This document shows, in pieces, positions 59,734 to 64,000 of a stretch of DNA of 64,000 nucleotides. The DNA comes from an uncultured Eubacteriales bacterium (lineage in GTDB: Bacteria > Bacillota > Clostridia > Oscillospirales > Acutalibacteraceae): positions 1-64,000 of the forward strand of contig CAJKBQ010000013.1 in assembly GCA_905198155.1 (NCBI GenBank), given 5' to 3'. The notes beneath the pieces were generated by a model, which worked only from the letters and a program-made list of their open reading frames with translations, was not told where the DNA came from and did not search any database. The translations under genes and the position numbers were made by a program. The stretch's first letter is position 1. Each line of letters begins with the position of its first letter.

Positions 59734-61197
59734 ATGAAATCCACCAAAACGACGAAAAAATGGACCTCGATCATTCTGGCAGTGTTGCTGATCTTCGGCT
59801 GCTGCGCGGTCGCGTTTGCTGACCCGGCGAGCGCCGGGAGTGGGTCTATGTCGGACAACTACGAGACCTACTTCACCCGCGTTCATGGGATTGCAAAATT
59901 TCCGGACGCGGATGGGAAGTACACAGTGAAGGATGGGGCAATTTACCTACGCGGTATTTACCTTGGGTGGTCGGACAATCCGGACGAACGGCAATTACTG
60001 GATGATGTCCTGTTTTATGACGCATATGAGGTTGAACATTTCCGCGCAACGGACTCGTACATTTATTTTGCGGAAAAAGGCGGCTGCGATATCCGCCGTC
60101 TGAACACGACCACCATGCGGGTGGACACGATTTACGAGGGAGATGCGCCGATCGCAGAGTTAGATGGAGACGACACGTGCCTGTTTTTCCGTGCAGGAAA
60201 CCGGATTTACCGGATGTATGTGAAAACCGGGGAAGCATACGAGGTGTTCCGAATTCCGGATTTGGTGCATTATGAGCTCTTTTTGGTGTGGAATGACCGG
60301 GATCTTGAATTAACGTTTAGCGAACCGGCCGATGATGAACCTTTGACAATTTCTATGTTGACCGAACATCGTGCAGAGCCGATTGATGGGTTACTGGCAT
60401 ATATGCTGAACTGTAATACAGGTGCGGTGCATGGACAAACGCAAAATGAATACTATGCGATGAGAAAAGAATTGGGGATTAATATGGAAGAGCATTATGG
60501 AACCGACGGGGGTTTAGCGATCTTCCCTAATCTTGCAATTCGGTCAAAGCTGCGATCATTTTATAATCAGTACCCAACTGGATCTGTACATAGTGCGGCA
60601 TACGGTGGAGGAACACAGTGCATGGCGTTTGCACGCAAGGTCTACGGAAAATATTTGTATAATCGCCCAGCGTATAGCGAGTTTAGTTGGTATGTCAATG
60701 GAACCAGATATCATAACAGGCATTGCTTTTACCCATGTGATGGGGGATTCGAAGTAGAGAGCCACCAGTATATCGATATTTCATTGGTTATGATGCAGTC
60801 TATTCCGGATGGAAGCCATGTGCGTGTACATGGAAGTAATACCAACAAGTCCAATAGTGGTCATTCTCTGATTATAGTAGGACACACACCAACTACGCTT
60901 GTCGTTTATGACACGAACAGAAATGACAATAATGTCGTGTATGCAACGGAGTTTACATTTAACGAGTTTAAACTGCAGTTTAAAAACGCAATTTATTATG
61001 ACAATCCGCAAGTGTCTGCTTCCCATTCGCATGACTTTAATTTGGTTTATATGGCTACGCATACAACGCATATGAAGTATTGCAGTGGATGCTGTTCATG
61101 GATGATGACCGAAAATCACCGTTTTAACCAAGTAGAGATTGCCGGAACGCAGTACCACCAGTGCATAGGGTGTGGGTATGAGTATCCGGTAAATTGA
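59734..61197 (+). CDS. Secreted papain/CHAP-like enzyme with propeller-like N-terminal region
   Basis: This 487-residue exported protein has a signal peptide (residues 1-29, ending AVAFADPAS). Next comes a region (about 40-235) resembling DUF5050/propeller lipoproteins, with YETYF near the start. An enzyme-like domain follows (about 250-430): Cys296 in TQCMAFARKVYG, His377 in SGHSLIIVGH and Asp393 in VVYDTNRND form a plausible catalytic triad of the papain/CHAP type, suggesting a peptidoglycan or peptide hydrolase. A C-terminal tail (about 435-487) has HDF, CSGCC, ENHRF and CIGCG, a zinc-binding repeat. Base composition drops near 60260, so the halves look fused from different sources. The ATG at 59734 follows GAAAGGATG at about 11 bases. 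An upstream in-frame start near 59644 would spoil the signal peptide. Confidence 0.8.
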   Translation: MKSTKTTKKWTSIILAVLLIFGCCAVAFADPASAGSGSMSDNYETYFTRVHGIAKFPDADGKYTVKDGAIYLRGIYLGWSDNPDERQLLDDVLFYDAYEVEHFRATDSYIYFAEKGGCDIRRLNTTTMRVDTIYEGDAPIAELDGDDTCLFFRAGNRIYRMYVKTGEAYEVFRIPDLVHYELFLVWNDRDLELTFSEPADDEPLTISMLTEHRAEPIDGLLAYMLNCNTGAVHGQTQNEYYAMRKELGINMEEHYGTDGGLAIFPNLAIRSKLRSFYNQYPTGSVHSAAYGGGTQCMAFARKVYGKYLYNRPAYSEFSWYVNGTRYHNRHCFYPCDGGFEVESHQYIDISLVMMQSIPDGSHVRVHGSNTNKSNSGHSLIIVGHTPTTLVVYDTNRNDNNVVYATEFTFNEFKLQFKNAIYYDNPQVSASHSHDFNLVYMATHTTHMKYCSGCCSWMMTENHRFNQVEIAGTQYHQCIGCGYEYPVN

Positions 61198-61208
61198 GGA
61201 GACCCAAT

Positions 61209-62063
61209 ATGAAACTCAAACTTTGCGTCATATTATTATTGGCTTTCACGCTTCTTCTCACCGCTTGCCCCACCCTGGGGACGTCCTCCGCGACGTCCCC
61301 CGCAAGTGAAGCAGGGTCATCCAAAGCGGCAGTTTCCTCTAAGGCTGACACATCTTCGCGTGCGACGTCTTCCAGCAAATATGCTCCGACGGTCCACTAC
61401 ATGAACTACGAGGAGTATTTTTCCAGAGACCGCGCCATCAATAAGTCCGGTTGGAATCAATACGACAGCGAACTTGAATCCATGTTTGGCCGGTATTTTC
61501 AAAAGGACGGCGTATTGTTCTCAACGTGTCCGGCGGAGCATGGCACGTTTGCCGAAACAGAAACCGGTTTGCTCTTACTGGCTGGCGGCCGCGTTTACGA
61601 AGCCACTGAGCCGAACAAACCGGCTCGGCTGGTGTACGAACCGAAATTACCGTATATTGTAACATGCTTGTACGAAGAAGCGGACGCGCATATCTTCTAT
61701 GCGGAATTGCGGGAACAGGGCAACCCGGATAAATTTAAAGTTTGTCGTTTTTTTCGGTACACGGGCAAAGAAGATATTCTTGCGACCGACGAAGACATCC
61801 CGGGAAGTCTGACAGAGCTTCATATCCATTCGAATACCAGAATCCATGTGATTTCCCATATGCCATATGACAAATCGGACGGGGCGGATTGGGATGAAAT
61901 AGAAAATCGTGCGAGTCGTGCGCGCCGAGAAACCTTCATCGACACGGTTCGTGGGATCGTCATAAATAATAACGACGACCCCGAGGGCTACGAAAAAGCA
62001 ATTGCCCAATGGGTCGAAGACGAAAAACGCGAAGCCGAAGAAGCGAAAGCATCTTCCAAATGA
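61209..62063 (+). CDS. Lipoprotein paralogous to its downstream neighbour
   Basis: This 284-residue protein has a signal peptide with lipobox LLTAC (residues 15-19), a Ser/Ala-rich linker (TSSATSPASEAGSSKAAVSS...), then MNYEEYFSRDRAI (about 66-78) and a beta-rich region with ETGLLLLAGGRVYEATEPNKPARLVY. The C-terminus is a charged helix (WVEDEKREAEEAKASSK). No known enzyme motif is visible. It shares the YEEYFS segment and domain order with the next gene and with the secreted enzyme upstream. RBS GAGGAG; gap of 11 bases to the previous stop. Confidence 0.82.
   Translation: MKLKLCVILLLAFTLLLTACPTLGTSSATSPASEAGSSKAAVSSKADTSSRATSSSKYAPTVHYMNYEEYFSRDRAINKSGWNQYDSELESMFGRYFQKDGVLFSTCPAEHGTFAETETGLLLLAGGRVYEATEPNKPARLVYEPKLPYIVTCLYEEADAHIFYAELREQGNPDKFKVCRFFRYTGKEDILATDEDIPGSLTELHIHSNTRIHVISHMPYDKSDGADWDEIENRASRARRETFIDTVRGIVINNNDDPEGYEKAIAQWVEDEKREAEEAKASSK
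61273..61303 (+). repeat. 31-bp palindrome-bearing block, copy 1
   Basis: Inside the lipoprotein gene, just after the lipobox codons. It is identical to 62133-62163. GGGGACGTC (61277-61285) pairs with GACGTCCCC (61292-61300) around a six-base loop. Confidence 0.9.
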
Positions 62064-62074
62064 GGTGAATGAAA

Positions 62075-62848
62075 ATGAAACATTTTTTGGCGCTGTTTTT
62101 GATTGGGATGCTCCTCCTCACCGCCTGTTCCCCCCTGGGGACGTCCTCCGCGACGTCCCCCGCCCCGGCGGATTCTTCCAAAACAGAAGTTACGTCGTCC
62201 GCAAGTGCTTCCAGCACGGAACCAATCACCTACATGAGCTACGACGAGTACTTTTCCGAGCAGCGGGAAATTACGCCCTACGAATATTTCCGCAAAGACG
62301 ACGACAATTATTTGTACGACGGAGATACTCTTTTGTTCCCGATTCAACCGGGCGGACGATCCGGTGATCCGCGCTTTGCACAAACAAAAACCGGAATGCT
62401 CTTTTTGGAAGGATATGACGTGTATCTAATCACGAAAGCCAACCAAAAGGCAGAAATGATCTATTCTGGTGATCGAGATAAGCCGTTCCGACCGGACTTT
62501 CTTTCCGCGAAGGCGGACGAATATGTGTTCTTCACGATCGACCGATGGGACTACTATGATACTTTTGAGATCAGTCGGGTGTTCCGCCCGACCGGGCAAA
62601 CTGATGTGGTTGCGACAAGCGACGACATTCAGGGCCGCGCCTATTATTTGGAACCATATACCAATTCGATGGTGCTGGTGTATTCTGAGTTTCCGTACGA
62701 GAAAAATCCGGATTGGACAGAGCAGGAAGCGGAGAACGCGGCTAGAGCAGCACAGCGCCTCACACTGGTCAATATGGAAACCGGCGAGATGTTTTGCGAC
62801 AAGGACGACGAAGATGCGTTCTACGCGGCGATGGAAAAATATACCTAA
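62075..62848 (+). CDS. Lipoprotein paralogous to its upstream neighbour
   Basis: This 257-residue protein has a signal peptide with lipobox LLTAC, a Ser-rich linker (PLGTSSATSPAPADSS), then MSYDEYFSEQREITPYEYF (about 52-70) and a beta-rich domain (KTGMLFLEGYDVYLITKANQKAEMIY). The C-terminus is GEMFCDKDDEDAFYAAMEKYT. It repeats the order of the preceding gene, but the mature domains are only weakly alike. The ATG at 62075 is seven bases from GAGGTG, while one at 62069 is too close. It is the last gene of the cluster before a terminator. Confidence 0.82.
   Translation: MKHFLALFLIGMLLLTACSPLGTSSATSPAPADSSKTEVTSSASASSTEPITYMSYDEYFSEQREITPYEYFRKDDDNYLYDGDTLLFPIQPGGRSGDPRFAQTKTGMLFLEGYDVYLITKANQKAEMIYSGDRDKPFRPDFLSAKADEYVFFTIDRWDYYDTFEISRVFRPTGQTDVVATSDDIQGRAYYLEPYTNSMVLVYSEFPYEKNPDWTEQEAENAARAAQRLTLVNMETGEMFCDKDDEDAFYAAMEKYT
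62133..62163 (+). repeat. 31-bp palindrome-bearing block, copy 2
   Basis: Identical to 61273-61303, at the same place relative to the lipobox codons. GGGGACGTC (62137-62145) pairs with GACGTCCCC (62152-62160). Confidence 0.9.
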
Positions 62849-62907
62849 ATTAATCATTTTGATTAATGAAGAGAAGCGGATCCGTTCCCAATTTCCTTGC
62901 ATCCCCC

Positions 62908-62936
62908 TAAAAGAGGCCACCCGGCCTCTTTTTTTG
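62908..62936 (+). terminator. Terminator of the lipoprotein cluster
   Basis: AAAAGAGGCC pairs with GGCCTCTTTT around ACCC and ends in a T7 run. Confidence 0.9.
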
Positions 62937-63034
62937 CGCCCTCACCCCCGAAACCCCACCCGGACAAAGGTCTAACCCTCCGCCCATCCGAATACACATA
63001 AACCAAGATCATTCGGAAAGGCAGGCATTCGCTC

Positions 63035-64000
63035 ATGCAGTGGCAGCGACGAACAATAGCGGAAACTCTGGCGGAACTGCACGTTTCGCCCGACAGCGGA
63101 CTCACCGACGCGGAAGCAGCGCTCCGGCTGCGCCAGGACGGCGCCAACCGACTGCGCGCCGCCAAGCGTCCGAGCGTACTCGCAATGTTTTTGGGGCAGT
63201 TCCGCGATTTTATGGTCATCATCCTGCTGATTGCGGCGGGGATTTCATTTTTGGTTTCGTTTTGGGAGCCGGACGGCGATTTGGTCGATCCGATCATCAT
63301 ATTGGGGATCGTCGTCCTGAATGCGATCATCGGCACCGTGCAGGAGTGCAAAGCGGAAAAGGCGATTGAATCGCTGCAAAAAATGGCTGCCCCCACCAGC
63401 CATGTCCGCCGCAGCGGCGCACTGCGCACCATCCCGTCGGAGCAGGTGGTGCGGGGCGACATCGTGTTTCTGCGCGAGGGCGACCGCGTTCCGGCAGACG
63501 GCCGGCTGATCGAATCCGTTGGCCTGCGAACGGAGGAGTCTGCGCTGACGGGCGAGTCGTTCCCGGTGGAAAAAGACGCGCAGCTGCTGTTTTCAGAGCG
63601 GGAACCGGTGGCGGAGCGGCGCAATATGGTATTTTCCGGCACCAGCGTCGCCGCCGGGCACGGCTGGGCCGTCGTCACTGAAACCGGAATGCGCACCGAG
63701 ATGGGGCAGATCGCGCAGATGCTGACCGAAGGCGACGCGCCGCAGACGCCGCTCCAAGTGCGGCTGGCAAAAATTGGCCGAATTCTGGGGATTGGCGCGC
63801 TGGTCATCTGCGCGTCGATTTTCGCGATGGGGCTGATCCAGCACAGCGACCCGCTGAATATGTTCCTGATCGCGGTCAGCCTGGCGGTGGCGGCGATTCC
63901 TGAGGGGCTTCCGGCGATTGTGACGATTGTGCTGGCGCTGGGCGTGCGCCGCATGGCCGCGCAGCGCGCCATCATCCGGCGGCTGCCCGCGGTGGAGACG
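63035..64000 (+). CDS. P-type cation-transporting ATPase, Ca2+ type (5' part)
   Basis: The frame is open to the window end (322 codons). The N-terminal cation-ATPase domain (GLTDAEAALRLRQDGANRL) is followed by membrane helices M1-M2 (about 55-100) and the actuator domain (GDIVFLREGDRVPADGRL, then TEESALTGESFPVEK with the TGES dephosphorylation motif, about 170-184). M3 and M4 follow, with AVAAIPEGLPAIVTI (about 288-302). The PEGLP motif with this context is typical of type IIA calcium pumps. The DKTGT phosphorylation site lies beyond the edge. ATG at 63035, about nine bases after AGGCAGG. Confidence 0.93.
   Translation, partial: MQWQRRTIAETLAELHVSPDSGLTDAEAALRLRQDGANRLRAAKRPSVLAMFLGQFRDFMVIILLIAAGISFLVSFWEPDGDLVDPIIILGIVVLNAIIGTVQECKAEKAIESLQKMAAPTSHVRRSGALRTIPSEQVVRGDIVFLREGDRVPADGRLIESVGLRTEESALTGESFPVEKDAQLLFSEREPVAERRNMVFSGTSVAAGHGWAVVTETGMRTEMGQIAQMLTEGDAPQTPLQVRLAKIGRILGIGALVICASIFAMGLIQHSDPLNMFLIAVSLAVAAIPEGLPAIVTIVLALGVRRMAAQRAIIRRLPAVET

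Overview
The window comes from a G+C-rich, endospore-forming member of the Firmicutes, most likely a Clostridia lineage close to Oscillospirales/Ruminococcaceae. This is inferred from gene content: spmA-spmB, spoIIP and gpr (sporulation and germination), a CIRCE/HrcA heat-shock operator, the Firmicutes-type glgB-glgC-glgD-glgA cluster, a CD1247-type zinc protein, a TIGR04086 membrane protein beside yajC, strong Shine-Dalgarno sites, and sigma-A promoters that nearly all have 17-base spacers. It is ordinary chromosome. I see no phage, plasmid, insertion sequence or CRISPR array.

Layout. 1-660: tandem 168-bp repeat, then the terminator of a minus-strand AbrB-type regulator (664-909). 1160-4298: spmA-spmB, then htpG behind a promoter and a perfect CIRCE. 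4299-4933: non-coding, with a terminator and relatives of the left-edge repeat. 4934-7356: trmB (minus), a small membrane protein, and the attenuated infC-rpmI-rplT operon, in which infC starts at AUU. 7439-24186: a tightly packed plus-strand housekeeping block (SPOUT methyltransferase, dprA, topA, trmFO, plsX, rnc, smc, ftsY, rdgB, yhbY, nadD, yqeK, rsfS, leuS) with many 4-base start/stop overlaps. 24248-26830: rpsU, a YqeG phosphatase, aroQ, efp, an acidic zinc protein. 26925-32725 (minus): ldh, an ankyrin protein, tRNA-Leu(UAA), an RluA synthase, small membrane proteins, spoIIP, gpr. 32846-43093 (plus): rpsT, a small membrane protein, lepA, murC, a phosphohexomutase, rarA, a cyclophilin lipoprotein and a PASTA pseudokinase. 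43166-45158: asd-dapA (minus). 45235-51019: queA, a DUF2442/HTH regulator with a palindromic operator, tgt, yajC and three membrane proteins. 51294-57176: glgBCDA, followed by a beta-helix glycosidase-like gene (57293-59323). 59554-62848: a secreted papain/CHAP-like enzyme and two related lipoproteins. 63035 to the end: the 5' part of a Ca2+-type P-type ATPase.

How the genes work together. infC-rpmI-rplT, rpsU, rpsT, lepA, efp, rsfS and yhbY serve ribosome assembly and translation. trmB, trmFO, queA, tgt and the RluA and SPOUT enzymes modify tRNA and rRNA; queA and tgt act in one pathway (queuosine) but are split by the DUF2442/HTH gene. asd-dapA feeds lysine, diaminopimelate and dipicolinate, which links to murC and spore formation. 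glgB-C-D-A is a complete glycogen synthesis set, and the phosphohexomutase could supply its glucose-1-phosphate.

The least explained parts are the pseudokinase with PASTA repeats (41393-43093), the secreted enzyme with two tandem lipoproteins that share an identical 31-bp palindromic block (59734-62848), the DUF2442/HTH gene with its operator (46440-46998), and the left-edge repeat family.
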